DNA of 64,000 nt from Dokdonella_A sp964582225. GTDB taxonomy: Bacteria; Pseudomonadota; Gammaproteobacteria; Xanthomonadales; Rhodanobacteraceae. A model generated the notes under the pieces. It was not told the origin of the DNA. It made no database searches and saw nothing but the letters and a program-made list of their open reading frames with translations. Below, piece after piece: positions 42,952 through 52,083 of the stretch. Made by a program: the position numbers and the translations under genes. The stretch lies in contig CAZORA010000008.1 of the NCBI GenBank assembly GCA_964582225.1, forward strand, positions 20,238 through 84,237, read 5' to 3'. Positions within the stretch are counted from its first letter, which is position 1, and every line of letters starts with the position of its first letter.

Positions 42952-44861
42952 AGTGGCTCGCCGCTGCACTGTGCGCGCTTTGGACGGCCCTTTCCGCGCA
43001 GGCGCACGAGCGCATCCTCGACTTTCACAGCGACATCGTGGTGGCCACCGACGCCTCGATGGTCGTCACCGAAACGATCCGCGTGCTGGCCGAGAACCAG
43101 CAGATCCGTCACGGCATCTACCGCGACTTTCCGACCCGCTATCGCGACCGCCACGGCAACCGACTGCGGGTCGATTTCGAAGTGCTTGCGGTCGCGCGCG
43201 ACGGCCAGGCAGAGCCCTGGCGCAGCGAAGCGCTGGACAACGGCGTACGGGTCTACTTCGGCAGCGACAGCCGCTACGTCGCGCCCGGCGAACACACCTA
43301 TACGCTGCGCTATCGCAGCAATCGTCAGCTCGGCTTCTTCGGCGACCGCGACGAGCTCTACTGGAACGTGACCGGCAACGGCTGGATTTTTCCGATCGAC
43401 ACAGCGAGCGCCAGGGTGCGCTGGCCGGGCGACGTGCCGGTAGCGCATATTCACATCGAGGCCTATACCGGTCGACAGGGTGAGCAGGGGCGCGACTACG
43501 CGGCGGAGATCGACGGCCCCTCGCAAGCGAGCTTCCGCACCACGCGCGCGCTGGATGCCGGCGAAGGCCTCAGCATCGTCGCCAGCTTCCCGGCCGGCGC
43601 GGTTGCGCGCCCCGGCGTGCTCGAGCGGGGCTTCTGGTTGCTGCGCGACAACCGCGGCGCGCTGCTGCTTCTGCTGGGGTTGATCGGAGTCGGCGTTTAC
43701 TACCATCGGCGCTGGCATCGGATCGGCCGCGATCCGCACCGCGGGGTGATCATCCCGCGCTACGAGCCGCCGCCGGAGCTGACGCCGGGCGCGCTACGCC
43801 GCGTCTACAACATGCGCTGGGACAACCGCTGTGTGGCCGCCGACCTGGTCGATCTAGGTCTGCGTGGCGCGGTCGAGATTCACCAAGAGAAATCGCAGTA
43901 TCGGCTGTTCAGACGCTCGGCCGGCGCCGCGCCGCTGACGCTGCCGCCGGCGGAGGAAGCATTGCTCGAGGGACTGCTTGGCCGCGAGCGGGAGCTTACC
44001 CTCGAACAGTCGCAGCACACGCGCATTCGCGCTGCGCTCGACGCGCATCGCAAGGCTCTGGAGACCCAGGACGGCAAACGCTGGTTCCGGCTCAACCGCG
44101 CACCGATTGTGCGCGGCGGCCTGGCGTCGCTCGGCGTGCTGGCGCTGGCGACGCTCGCGCTGGGCGCTCCGGGGCGCAGCAAGGACGTCCTGGGCCTGCT
44201 GCTCTGGCTCCTGATCTGGAGCGTCGGCGTGGCGTTTCTGTTGACGCTCGTGACCGCGGCGTGGCGCGACGTCATCCGCAGGAATGGCGGCATCAAGACG
44301 GCGCTTGGCCTGAGCGTCTTCAGCCTGCCCTTCCTGATCGGCGAAATCGCCGCGCTGTTCGTTCTGGGCGCACAGGTTGGCCTAGCCTTCGTCGCGCTGA
44401 TGGCGGCGCTGGTGGCGCTCAACGCGCTGTTTCTCCACCTCATGAAAGCGCCCACGCCCGAGGGACGCCGGCTGATGGACTGGGCCGAGGGCATGCGCCT
44501 GTATCTCGGCGTAGCCGAGCGCGACGAGCTGGCGCTGGCACAGGCGCCGCCGCTAACCTTCGAGGAATTCCAGCGCAACCTGCCCTGGGCGCTGGCGCTT
44601 GGCGTCGAGAAGACCTGGGCCGATCGCTTCGCGCAGGCAGTCGGGCCGGCTGCTGCCGCCGCCGCTGCCGCCGGGGTCGGCTGGTACCACGGCAGCAAGC
44701 TCAGCGGCGCGAGCGGACTCAGCGGTTTCGCGAGCTCGCTCGGCAGCTCGTTCAGCGGCGCGATTTCCTCATCGTCGACCGCGCCCGGCTCTTCTTCGGG
44801 CAGCGGCGGCGGCGGCTCGTCCGGCGGCGGCGGCGGCGGTGGAGGCGGCGGCGGCTGGTGA
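42948..44861 (+). CDS. DUF2207 membrane protein
   Basis: 637 residues from a GTG that overlaps the lemA stop. Signal peptide, then a beta-rich extracytoplasmic DUF2207 domain (residues 20-225; HSDIVVATDASMVVTETIRV), a helix at about 230, a cytoplasmic part with RHRIGRDP-like linker, and two further helix pairs (400-500). It ends in a Gly/Ser-rich tail of more than ten consecutive Gly before the terminal Trp, a feature of this family (YpjP/TPM-neighbour type). Works presumably with LemA; function unknown. Confidence 0.88.
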   Translation: MKWLAAALCALWTALSAQAHERILDFHSDIVVATDASMVVTETIRVLAENQQIRHGIYRDFPTRYRDRHGNRLRVDFEVLAVARDGQAEPWRSEALDNGVRVYFGSDSRYVAPGEHTYTLRYRSNRQLGFFGDRDELYWNVTGNGWIFPIDTASARVRWPGDVPVAHIHIEAYTGRQGEQGRDYAAEIDGPSQASFRTTRALDAGEGLSIVASFPAGAVARPGVLERGFWLLRDNRGALLLLLGLIGVGVYYHRRWHRIGRDPHRGVIIPRYEPPPELTPGALRRVYNMRWDNRCVAADLVDLGLRGAVEIHQEKSQYRLFRRSAGAAPLTLPPAEEALLEGLLGRERELTLEQSQHTRIRAALDAHRKALETQDGKRWFRLNRAPIVRGGLASLGVLALATLALGAPGRSKDVLGLLLWLLIWSVGVAFLLTLVTAAWRDVIRRNGGIKTALGLSVFSLPFLIGEIAALFVLGAQVGLAFVALMAALVALNALFLHLMKAPTPEGRRLMDWAEGMRLYLGVAERDELALAQAPPLTFEEFQRNLPWALALGVEKTWADRFAQAVGPAAAAAAAAGVGWYHGSKLSGASGLSGFASSLGSSFSGAISSSSTAPGSSSGSGGGGSSGGGGGGGGGGGW

Positions 44862-44883
44862 GCTCGCGCAGCCGGTCGGACCG

Positions 44884-45270
44884 TCAAGAGACTTTTTTCG
44901 GTTTGACGCCCGGCTCGCGCGACAACCCGGCCGCATCGAGCGCGTCCAGATAAACCTGCCAGTTGTGCTCCTGCTTGCGGCCGAGGTCGTGCAGCACTTC
45001 CCAGGAGAAGATGCCGCTGGCGTGGCCGTCGTCGAAGCGCAGGGTGACCGCGTAGTTGCCGACCGGGTCGATACCCATGATCTTGATGTACTTGCGGCCA
45101 TAGACCAGCACGCGCTGGCCGGGGCCGTGACCCTGCACTTCGGCACTCGGCGAATGCGTGCGCAAGTATTCGGCCGGCAGGCGGAACACCTCGCCGTTGT
45201 CGAAGGCCACCTCGAGCACGCAGGAAACCCGGTGCAAGACGATGCGCGTGGGATGCGGCGTGCCGCTCAT
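44884..45270 (-). CDS. DUF971 (GBBH-like N-terminal domain) protein
   Basis: 128 residues: TRIVLHRVSCVLEVAFDNGEVFRLPAEYLR, then VGNYAVTLRFDDGHASGIFSWEVLHDL. This is the DUF971 fold, related to the N-terminal domain of gamma-butyrobetaine hydroxylase. The gene is commonly the last member of hslVU operons, as here (15 bases after the preceding gene). Function unknown; a metal or Fe-S role has been suggested for the fold. Confidence 0.87.
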   Translation of the reverse strand: MSGTPHPTRIVLHRVSCVLEVAFDNGEVFRLPAEYLRTHSPSAEVQGHGPGQRVLVYGRKYIKIMGIDPVGNYAVTLRFDDGHASGIFSWEVLHDLGRKQEHNWQVYLDALDAAGLSREPGVKPKKVS

Positions 45271-45285
45271 GCGCTGCAGCGCCGC

Positions 45286-45900
45286 TCAGTGGACGGTGTC
45301 GGACAGCGGTACGCGCGGCGCGTGTGGATCGAGCGGCGCGCCGGCCACCTGCCAGAGCGCCTCGAGGTAGCCCGAGCCGAAGCCGATCGAGCCGATCGCC
45401 TCGAGCTCGTAGCGGCCGGTATCCGGATACCACTGCGCGTTGGGGTCCAGCTCGCGCAGAACTAGCGCGTCGCCGTCGGCCTGCTCGAGCCGACCGACGT
45501 AGCTGATCTCGCCGTCGTCGTCTTCCAGCATGTTGACCGCGATCAGCGGTGCGAAGGCGGACGCCGAGCGGGCGATCGCGACCCAATCGTCCAGCGCGAA
45601 ACCGCTGGGAATGGCGAGCTGCTCGCCGCGCAGGGCCAGCGCCTTGTCGACGAATTCGCGTGAAGGATCGACCTCGAGCGCGCTGATATCGCCGACCGCG
45701 ATCGCGATATAGCCATCGAAGCGCATGGCGTCACCGACCTCGGCAATCAGGCAGAAGCCGCGCGACAGGCCGACGACGTAGCCGTGGATCATGCCAGGCT
45801 GCAGGTTGTCGCGCTGAATGCGCATGGGCAGGCGGTGCTCGAAGGCTGCCTGCAGCTCGGCGCGCGGTCCGCGCGCTCGAAACGGAACTACGGTGCTCAT
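45286..45900 (-). CDS. Conserved-looking hypothetical protein in the hslVU operon
   Basis: 204 residues, acidic, no signal peptide or membrane helix. The first half (LQPGMIHGYVVGLSRGFCLIAEVGDAMRFDGYIAIAVGDISALEVD) reads like a small beta-barrel domain that recurs in Xanthomonadales hypothetical proteins. No catalytic motif was recognised. It lies between hslU (115 bases upstream) and DUF971 on the same strand. A real gene on codon pattern and context; function unknown. Confidence 0.7.
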   Translation of the reverse strand: MSTVVPFRARGPRAELQAAFEHRLPMRIQRDNLQPGMIHGYVVGLSRGFCLIAEVGDAMRFDGYIAIAVGDISALEVDPSREFVDKALALRGEQLAIPSGFALDDWVAIARSASAFAPLIAVNMLEDDDGEISYVGRLEQADGDALVLRELDPNAQWYPDTGRYELEAIGSIGFGSGYLEALWQVAGAPLDPHAPRVPLSDTVH

Positions 45901-46014
45901 GATGCTATGGTCGGACAGCCCGGACGCTGGTGCAAGGCAACAAGACGAAGTGCCGTCAATACAAGGACTTGAAAACCCTGACGTCGGGCTCGCGCGGCTG
46001 CGCGAAGCTTCCTC

Positions 46015-47352
46015 CTACAGGATGTAGCGCGATAGATCCTCATCGATCACGAGGTCGCCCAAGCGCTCGCTCACGTAGGCGGCGTCAATTCGGTAGCGAT
46101 GCCCGGCGCGATCGGAAGCCTCGAAGGAAATCTCGTCGAGCAGGCGCTCCAAGACCGTGTGCAGGCGGCGCGCGCCGATGTTTTCAGTGCGTTCGTTGAC
46201 CTGGAAGGCGATCTCGGCGAGGCGCTCGATGCCGTCCTCGGTGAACTCCACCTCGACGCCCTCGGTCGCCAGCAGGGCCGTGTACTGCTTGGTCAGCGCG
46301 TTATGCGGCTCAGACAGGATGCGGCGAAAATCGTCGGCGCTGAGCGCGGCCAGCTCGACTCGAATCGGGAAGCGGCCCTGTAGCTCGGGCACCAGATCCG
46401 AAGGTTTGGCGAGCGAAAACGCGCCGGAGGCGATGAACAGGATGTGATCGGTCTTGACGATACCGTACTTGGTCGCCACCGCCGAACCCTCGACCAGCGG
46501 CAGCAGGTCGCGCTGCACGCCTTCGCGCGATACGCCGGCACCGCTCCACTCGCCGCGCTGCGCGATCTTGTCCATCTCGTCGATGAAGACGATGCCGTTT
46601 TGCTCGGCACTTTCCAGGGCCGCCGCCTTGATCTCCTCGTCGTTGACCAGCTTGCTGGCCTCCTCCTCGATCAGCAGCGGACGGGCCTGGGCGACACTCA
46701 GGCGGCGCGACTGGGTCTTCTGACCGGCCAGCGACTGGAACATGCCGCGCAGCTGGCTGGTCATCTCCTCCATGCCCGGCGGCGCCATGATCTCGACACC
46801 CAGGTTCATGGCGAAATCGAGCTCGATCTCACGCTCGTCGAGGCGCCCCTCGCGCAGCTGCTTGCGCAACTTCTGCCGGGTGTCGGCGTCGCGGCTCTCC
46901 GCTGCCTGCGGTTCGCCGGCAAAACCTGGACCCTGCCGGCGCGGCAGCAGGGCGTCGAGAATGCGATCCTCGGCGCGGTCCTCAGCCTGTGAGCGCACTC
47001 GCGCCTTGGCCTGCTCGTGGCCCATCTTGACCGCAGTGTCGGCGAGATCGCGGATGATCTGCTCGACGTCCTTGCCGACGTAGCCGACTTCGGTGAACTT
47101 GGTCGCCTCGACCTTGATGAAGGGGGCCTTTGCGAGGTTCGCCAGGCGCCGCGCGATCTCGGTCTTGCCGACCCCGGTCGGGCCGATCATCAAGATGTTC
47201 TTGGGCGTCACCTCGTCGCGCAGCGAAGGCTCGAGCTGCATGCGCCGCCAGCGGTTGCGCAGGGCAATCGCGACCGCGCGCTTGGCCGCGCTCTGGCCGA
47301 TGATATAGCGATCGAGCTCGTTGACGATTTCGCGCGGGGTGAGTTCACTCAT
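46015..47352 (-). CDS. hslU: HslU unfoldase ATPase of the HslUV protease
   Basis: A 445-residue AAA+ ATPase that unfolds substrates for HslV. Walker A GPTGVGKTE, Walker B GIVFIDEMDKIA, pore motif EVGYVGKDVE. The variable I domain spans about residues 110-235, followed by the C-terminal activation tail ending DLSRYIL, which inserts into HslV. It follows hslV after 87 bases. Same strand as two downstream genes. Confidence 0.97.
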   Translation of the reverse strand: MSELTPREIVNELDRYIIGQSAAKRAVAIALRNRWRRMQLEPSLRDEVTPKNILMIGPTGVGKTEIARRLANLAKAPFIKVEATKFTEVGYVGKDVEQIIRDLADTAVKMGHEQAKARVRSQAEDRAEDRILDALLPRRQGPGFAGEPQAAESRDADTRQKLRKQLREGRLDEREIELDFAMNLGVEIMAPPGMEEMTSQLRGMFQSLAGQKTQSRRLSVAQARPLLIEEEASKLVNDEEIKAAALESAEQNGIVFIDEMDKIAQRGEWSGAGVSREGVQRDLLPLVEGSAVATKYGIVKTDHILFIASGAFSLAKPSDLVPELQGRFPIRVELAALSADDFRRILSEPHNALTKQYTALLATEGVEVEFTEDGIERLAEIAFQVNERTENIGARRLHTVLERLLDEISFEASDRAGHRYRIDAAYVSERLGDLVIDEDLSRYIL

Positions 47353-47439
47353 GACGGCAATCGGATGGGTCGAAAAAGAAACGTCGCCGGTGCGTGGAGA
47401 AGGCTCGCGCAGCGGCAGGGAGAACCGGCATCGGGCGCG

Positions 47440-47988
47440 CTACGAAGCGCCCGCGCCGAGCTCCTCGAGGGTGACGTTGTGGTTGGTATAGATGCAGATA
47501 TCGCCGGCAATGCCGAGAGCCTTCTCGACGATCGTGCGCGAATCGAGCGTGCTGTTCAGCAGCAGCGCGCGCGCTGCAGCCAGCGCGAAAGGTCCACCCG
47601 AGCCGATCGCGATCAGACCATCCTCGGGTTCGAGCACGTCCCCATTGCCCGAGATGATCAGCGAGCTGTGCCGATCGGCGACCGCGAGCAGTGCCTCGAG
47701 CCGACCCAGGCGGCGCTCCGTACGCCAGTCCTTGGCCAGCTCGACCGCGGCCCGGGTCAGGTTCTGGCCGTGCTTTTCAAGCTTGGCCTCGAACAGCTCG
47801 AACAGGGTGAAGGCATCCGCCGTGGCGCCGGCGAAGCCCGCCAGCACGTCGCCCTTGCCGAGGCGGCGAACCTTGCGCGCATTCGCCTTCATCACCGTAT
47901 TGCCAAGCGTGACCTGGCCGTCGCCGCCGATCACGACGTGCTCGCCGCGGCGCACGGATACGATGGTGGTGGCGTGGAAGCTTTCCAT
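47440..47988 (-). CDS. hslV: HslV peptidase subunit
   Basis: 182 residues. The proteasome-like nucleophile Thr lies in HATTIVSVRRG after a short propeptide MESFHA, so self-processing rather than Met removal exposes it, as in other Xanthomonadales. GDGQVTLGNTVMK and GAGGPFALAAARAL-type motifs (IGSGGPFALAAARAL) are conserved. The ATG at 47988 gives the shortest sensible propeptide. A sigma-32-like promoter is directly upstream. Confidence 0.96.
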   Translation of the reverse strand: MESFHATTIVSVRRGEHVVIGGDGQVTLGNTVMKANARKVRRLGKGDVLAGFAGATADAFTLFELFEAKLEKHGQNLTRAAVELAKDWRTERRLGRLEALLAVADRHSSLIISGNGDVLEPEDGLIAIGSGGPFALAAARALLLNSTLDSRTIVEKALGIAGDICIYTNHNVTLEELGAGAS

Positions 47989-48013
47989 GGGCAGTCCCGT
48001 CGTGAAGCTGCCG

Positions 48014-48042
48014 AGCTGGGGCCCAGGCGCCAGTTTTGCAAG
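48014..48042 (-). promoter_or_regulatory. Sigma-32-like heat-shock promoter of hslVU
   Basis: Minus strand: CTTGCAA (48036-48042), 14-base spacer, CCCCAGCT (48014-48021), against the sigma-32 consensus CTTGAAA-N11-16-CCCCATNT. The transcription start would be about 18-20 bases before the hslV ATG. hslVU is a heat-shock operon in E. coli, which supports the reading. Confidence 0.6.
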
Positions 48043-48506
48043 TGCGCGCACCGGATGACCCGGCACATTCTGCCAGCACGTGACATCGGTCGGGCGCGGG
48101 GCACGCACAGATATTGCTGGAGATCGAACCCATGAGAATCTCGCGGCCTCGCGCAACAGCCAAGCAACTGCAGCGCCCGAGTCGTAGGTGGGTCTGATGC
48201 TCACGCGAATGGGATCGAGGTCACCCACACGCTTCGCAAACCTTAGGGAATGTCCGGACAAGCTCGCCATGCGCGCGAAGGCGGGCATCGAGCGACTTCA
48301 AGTCATTGAAATCAAGGGCACTGGACTCCCGTCTTCGCGGGAGTGACGAGCGTGCCGGCTTGCTCAGATACCCCTTAGGGTCTAGCAACAATCCGCTGTC
48401 GAAGCCGATTCGGGCGGCTCCGGCAACCTGCGCTTCGGCGACAGGCGGGCCAGGGAACTCAACCGCTGAAGCAAGGACGCCCGCATCTGCGCGGGCCAAC
48501 GCCGAG
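48043..48506. other. Intergenic stretch between xerC and hslV
   Basis: About 460 bases with no convincing gene. It contains one palindromic REP-like element (48325-48344, listed separately) and otherwise nothing recognised. Confidence 0.45.
48325..48344. repeat. REP-like palindromic element
   Basis: ACTCCCG-TCTTCG-CGGGAGT within GGACTCCCGTCTTCGCGGG. This form (CCCGC-TTCG-GCGGG flanked by GGA and TGACGA) is the common interspersed intergenic repeat of Xanthomonadales chromosomes. Only one copy was seen in the window. Confidence 0.55.
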
Positions 48507-49436
48507 CTAATCTCGCGAGCGGCGCCTGGAGCGCGGATGGGCGGCGTCGTAGACCTTGGCGAGGTACTGAAAGTCGAGGTGGGTATAGATCTGGGTGGTG
48601 CCGATGTCGGCGTGGCCGAGGAGTTCCTGCACGGCGCGCAGATCGCCGGAGGATTCGAGCAGGTGGCTGGCGCAGGAGTGGCGCAGCAGGTGCGGATAAA
48701 CGCGCTTCCACACACCCTGCTCCGCGGCGCGGCGTTTGAGCCGCGCACGCACGCCGTTGGGTGACAGCGGCGCGCCGCGCGCGCCGCGCAGCAGCGGATC
48801 GTCCGGGTCGCAGGCATCCTGGCGACGCAGCGCGTCGAGGGCCTCGCGGGCCCTGGCGCCGACCGGCACGATGCGGGTCTTGCGGCCCTTGCCGGTCACC
48901 CGCAGCGCGCTGCCGCCGTCCTCGAAGTCGCGCCAGCGCACGGCGCAAAGCTCGGCGACGCGCAGGCCGCTGGAATAGAGAAGTTCGAGCAGAGCGCGAT
49001 CGCGGATGGCCTCCGGGTCGTCGCCCGGCACTTCGACCAGCTGTGCCATCTCGTCGACGTCGAGCACCTGCGGCAGCTTGCGGTGCAGTCTGGGCGCGCG
49101 CAGGCCTGCAGCGGGGTTGGCGCCGACCTCGCCTTCTCGGGCGAGGAAGCGGAAGAAGCTGCGCCAGGCCGAGGCGATGCCGGCGAGGCTGGAAGGCGCA
49201 TAGCCGCGGCGCCGGTGCAGCTCGGCCAGCAGCGACTGCGCCTGCCCGGCGCCAAGCTCGCTCCAGCGCGCGAGGCCCGCCGCACGGGCGAAATCAAGCA
49301 GGGCGAGCAGGGCGTGCGCGTAGTGATCGATGGTGCTCGGGGAGCTGGCGCGCTGGTCGCGGAGCCAGGCGAGGAAGCGATCGACCGAGGCGCCGAGGGG
49401 GTCGGAAGCCGGCGCTGCTGGAGCCGGTGCGCTCAC
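48507..49436 (-). CDS. xerC: Tyrosine recombinase XerC
   Basis: 309 residues. N-terminal SAM-like DNA-binding domain (WLRDQRASSPSTIDHYAHAL). Catalytic domain with Arg in LLYSSGLRVAEL, Lys in TGKGRKTR, HxxR in YPHLLRHS, His in LLGHADIGTTQ and nucleophile Tyr in IYTHLDF. With XerD it resolves chromosome dimers at dif. It overlaps the stop of the DUF484 gene by 4 bases, matching the conserved dapF-DUF484-xerC order. Confidence 0.95.
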   Translation of the reverse strand: MSAPAPAAPASDPLGASVDRFLAWLRDQRASSPSTIDHYAHALLALLDFARAAGLARWSELGAGQAQSLLAELHRRRGYAPSSLAGIASAWRSFFRFLAREGEVGANPAAGLRAPRLHRKLPQVLDVDEMAQLVEVPGDDPEAIRDRALLELLYSSGLRVAELCAVRWRDFEDGGSALRVTGKGRKTRIVPVGARAREALDALRRQDACDPDDPLLRGARGAPLSPNGVRARLKRRAAEQGVWKRVYPHLLRHSCASHLLESSGDLRAVQELLGHADIGTTQIYTHLDFQYLAKVYDAAHPRSRRRSRD

Positions 49437-50122
49437 GGTGCAACCGGCGGGAACCGCTCGAGGGCGGTCGCCACGGCGGTGCCGATCAGTTCGAGAAAGA
49501 GCGTTCCCATACCCGGGTGGAAGCGATTGGCCTCTTCGCTGCCGATCGCCAGCAGCCCGGCGCCGGATAGCGCGAGCAGGGCGGCCGAGTGCACCCGGGC
49601 GGCCTGCTCAGCGAACAGGAACTCGAGCTTGTCGGCGCGCAGCCGCCCGCACAGCGGCTCCCCCTTGCTCAGAAACTCCGCGAAAGCCGGCAGCGCGGCA
49701 GCGCCGCGCGGTTCGACCAGCAGCCAGGGCGCAACCGGCAACTCCGGGTCGCCGCGGAACAACGCCAGGCGTACCAGGTCGACATGAAAATCCTCGGTCA
49801 GCGCCGCGGCCACCGCGCGTACGGTCGCAACCAGATCTGGCGCTCGCATCAGGGCCAGGGTGAAGCCGTGCACGCGGACCATCAGCTGCTCATTGTCGTG
49901 AGCGATTTCGATCAACTCGCGCAGGCGTCGATTGAGCTGGCGATTCTTGTCACGCAGCACCTCGATCTGATAGCTCGCAAGCGAGGCCGTACGGCCCTGC
50001 TCGCGCGGCAGCTCGAGGCTGAGCGCCAGGTCCGGATATTCACTCAGAAAGCCGGGGTTGCGCCGCAGATGACTGGCGATCTGGCCCGGGTCAAGCTCGG
50101 TTTCAGCTCTGGCTTCGCTCAT
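49433..50122 (-). CDS. DUF484 family GAF-like protein
   Basis: 229 residues: N-terminal helix LDPGQIASHLRRNPGFLSEYPDL (the DUF484 signature), a coiled-coil segment (VLRDKNRQLNRRLRELIEIAHDNE), then a GAF-like domain ending GIGSEEANRFHPGMGT-type motif (AIGSEEANRFHPGMG). The gene always accompanies xerC in gammaproteobacteria. Function unknown. Confidence 0.92.
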   Translation of the reverse strand: MSEARAETELDPGQIASHLRRNPGFLSEYPDLALSLELPREQGRTASLASYQIEVLRDKNRQLNRRLRELIEIAHDNEQLMVRVHGFTLALMRAPDLVATVRAVAAALTEDFHVDLVRLALFRGDPELPVAPWLLVEPRGAAALPAFAEFLSKGEPLCGRLRADKLEFLFAEQAARVHSAALLALSGAGLLAIGSEEANRFHPGMGTLFLELIGTAVATALERFPPVAP

Positions 50123-50303
50123 GCATTCCTCTCCGCGGATCGTCCATACGGATGAAGCATCGACTGCGGGTCGGCTCGAACCCGCTCTCGTGCAGCCGCG
50201 TTCTCGCCTTCGATTTCGCAGGTCCAGCGCGCGCTCACACCCATGAAACCATCACCGCGCCGGCGGGCGCAATGCGGCAATCGCGCTCGCGCGGCGGTGG
50301 CAC

Positions 50304-51161
50304 TCACGCGGCCGGCGCCCGCTCGGGCTGCGGATCCAGCCATTCGCCCTCGAAAACGAAGGTGGCCGGACCGGTCATCCACAGCGGCTGACCCGGTCCC
50401 TCCCAGTCGATCGCGAGGCACCCGCCGGGCAGCTCGACTTCGACCTGCGCGGCGACCCGGCCGCGCTTGCGCAGCACGGCCATTGCGGCGCAGGCGCCGC
50501 TGCCGCAGGCGAGCGTCTCGCCGGTGCCGCGCTCCCAGACGCGCAGACGCAGTCGTGACGCGGAGACAAATTCGACGAAACCGACGTTGCAGCCCTGCGG
50601 GAAAGCGGGCGCGCGCGCGAGCTGCGGGCCGAGAACGGCGACCGGCGCGGTCGCCAGGTCCTCCACTTCGACCACGGCATGGGGGTTGCCGAGAGAGACC
50701 GCGCCGAGCTCGGTGCTGCCGAGTGCGTGGGCGATCCGGTAGCTCTCGGCCAGGCCCGCCGCGCGCAGCGGAATCCGCTCCGGCTCGAAGCGCGGCTCGC
50801 CCATCTCGGCGCGCACCCGGTCACTCGCGAGAAGCTCGACCGCAACCGGCCCCGACGGGCTCTGCAGGCGGGTCAGGCCAGGCCCGAGAGCACCCTCGCG
50901 AGCCAGCCAGCGAGCCACGCAGCGCAGGCCGTTGCCGCACTGCCCGACCGGTTCGCCGTCCCGATTCCAGATGCCGTAGGCAAAGGCACAGCCGTCCGCG
51001 CGGGCCGGCTCGATCGTCAGCAGTTGATCGAAACCGACGCCGAAATGACGATCGCCGAAGCGGCGGATCGCGGCGGCGTCCAGGTGCAGCGCGCGACGCC
51101 TGCAGTCGACCACGGCGAAGTCGTTGCCCAGACCGTGCATTTTGGTGAAGCGCAGGCCCAC
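50304..51161 (-). CDS. dapF: Diaminopimelate epimerase
   Basis: 285 residues from a GTG (51161) that lies just after the lptM stop. It converts LL- to meso-diaminopimelate for lysine and peptidoglycan. The two catalytic cysteines are in GQCGNGLRC and ACGSGACAA. FTKMHGLGNDFAVVD is the typical N-terminus; a frame continuing to 51263 overlaps lptM and is not used. A 181-base gap to the DUF484 gene holds nothing recognisable. Confidence 0.95.
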   Translation of the reverse strand: MGLRFTKMHGLGNDFAVVDCRRRALHLDAAAIRRFGDRHFGVGFDQLLTIEPARADGCAFAYGIWNRDGEPVGQCGNGLRCVARWLAREGALGPGLTRLQSPSGPVAVELLASDRVRAEMGEPRFEPERIPLRAAGLAESYRIAHALGSTELGAVSLGNPHAVVEVEDLATAPVAVLGPQLARAPAFPQGCNVGFVEFVSASRLRLRVWERGTGETLACGSGACAAMAVLRKRGRVAAQVEVELPGGCLAIDWEGPGQPLWMTGPATFVFEGEWLDPQPERAPAA

Positions 51162-51162
51162 G

Positions 51163-51330
51163 TCATTCGGCGAGGTCAGGCGCTCGCGATCGCACTGCGG
51201 GAAGCTCCGTGCTGGTCGCGGTCGCGGCGACAACAGGCTTGACCAGCGGCCCCTTGTTGCCACAGCCGACCAGAAGCAGCGCGCTCAGCGCAAGGAGCAG
51301 CGGGCAGTGGCGCAACGGGAATGCCGACAT
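51163..51330 (-). CDS. lptM: LPS-assembly-associated lipoprotein LptM (YifL-like)
   Basis: 55 residues: signal peptide MSAFPLRHCPLLLALSAL with lipobox LLVGC, then CGNKGPLVKP, the invariant start of the mature YifL/LptM lipoprotein. In E. coli LptM aids maturation of the LptD translocon. It lies immediately upstream of dapF as in many gammaproteobacteria. A TATACT -10 lies 25 bases before its ATG (rc of 51358-51363). Confidence 0.88.
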   Translation of the reverse strand: MSAFPLRHCPLLLALSALLLVGCGNKGPLVKPVVAATATSTELPAVRSRAPDLAE

Positions 51331-51396
51331 GGGTTGCTCCGTCAGGGACCGGGCCAGTATAGCGACCGCCTGCGCGGCGGGCGGTATGCTGACCTC

Positions 51397-52074
51397 ATGT
51401 CGATCACCGCACTCCTGATCGCTCTGTGTGCCCTGGCCGGAGCTGCGCTGCTGGTGGCCCTGCTGCGGATCGCGCGCGCGCGCCGTTGCTGGCGCCAGCG
51501 GCGACGCCTTGCGGCCGTGAGCCCATTCCTCACGGGCACGCTCACGCTGCTGGTCGCGCTGCTCTTTGGCGCCTCGGCGCTCGCGCTGCGCGGTTGGCAT
51601 CTGCTGGGTGCCGAAGCCGCGGTGGCCGAACTGACTACGCGCGAGCTCGCGCCCGGGCACTTCCAGGTGCGCATCGCGACCCCCGACGGCGCGGTGCGCG
51701 AGGTTGCACTCGACGGCGAGCAATGGCAGCTCGACGCGCGGGTGGTGAAGTGGAAGCCGCGCGCGATTCTGCTGGGGGCTCCGGTCGTGTACCGCCTCGA
51801 GCGCATCAGCGGCCGGCACCGCGACGCCGCGCGCGATCGGGACGGGCCGCGCAGCGTGATCGCACTGAGCGCGCCGACGTCGTTCGACCTCTGGGAATTG
51901 CGGCGCCGCTTTCCGCGCTGGCTGCGCTGGCTCGACGCCGACTTCGGCAGCGCTGCCTATCTGCCGCTGGTCGACGCAGGTCACTTCCGCGTCACGCTGG
52001 CGGCTGGCGGCGGGCTGATCGCGCGCCCGGCCGACGCGGCGACCGCGGAGAAATTGCGCGCAGCCGACTGGTGA
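51397..52074 (+). CDS. Two-helix membrane protein of unknown function
   Basis: 225 residues. Two N-terminal helices (residues 2-22 and 45-65) are followed by a soluble beta-rich domain (DGEQWQLDARVVKWKPRAILLG, VYRLERISGRHRD) probably outside the membrane. Similar proteins in Xanthomonadales have been labelled efflux-related without evidence. TATGCT (51386-51391) lies so close to the ATG that the mRNA may be nearly leaderless. It is divergent from lptM. Function unknown. Confidence 0.72.
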   Translation: MSITALLIALCALAGAALLVALLRIARARRCWRQRRRLAAVSPFLTGTLTLLVALLFGASALALRGWHLLGAEAAVAELTTRELAPGHFQVRIATPDGAVREVALDGEQWQLDARVVKWKPRAILLGAPVVYRLERISGRHRDAARDRDGPRSVIALSAPTSFDLWELRRRFPRWLRWLDADFGSAAYLPLVDAGHFRVTLAAGGGLIARPADAATAEKLRAADW

Positions 52075-52083
52075 GCCGCGGCT

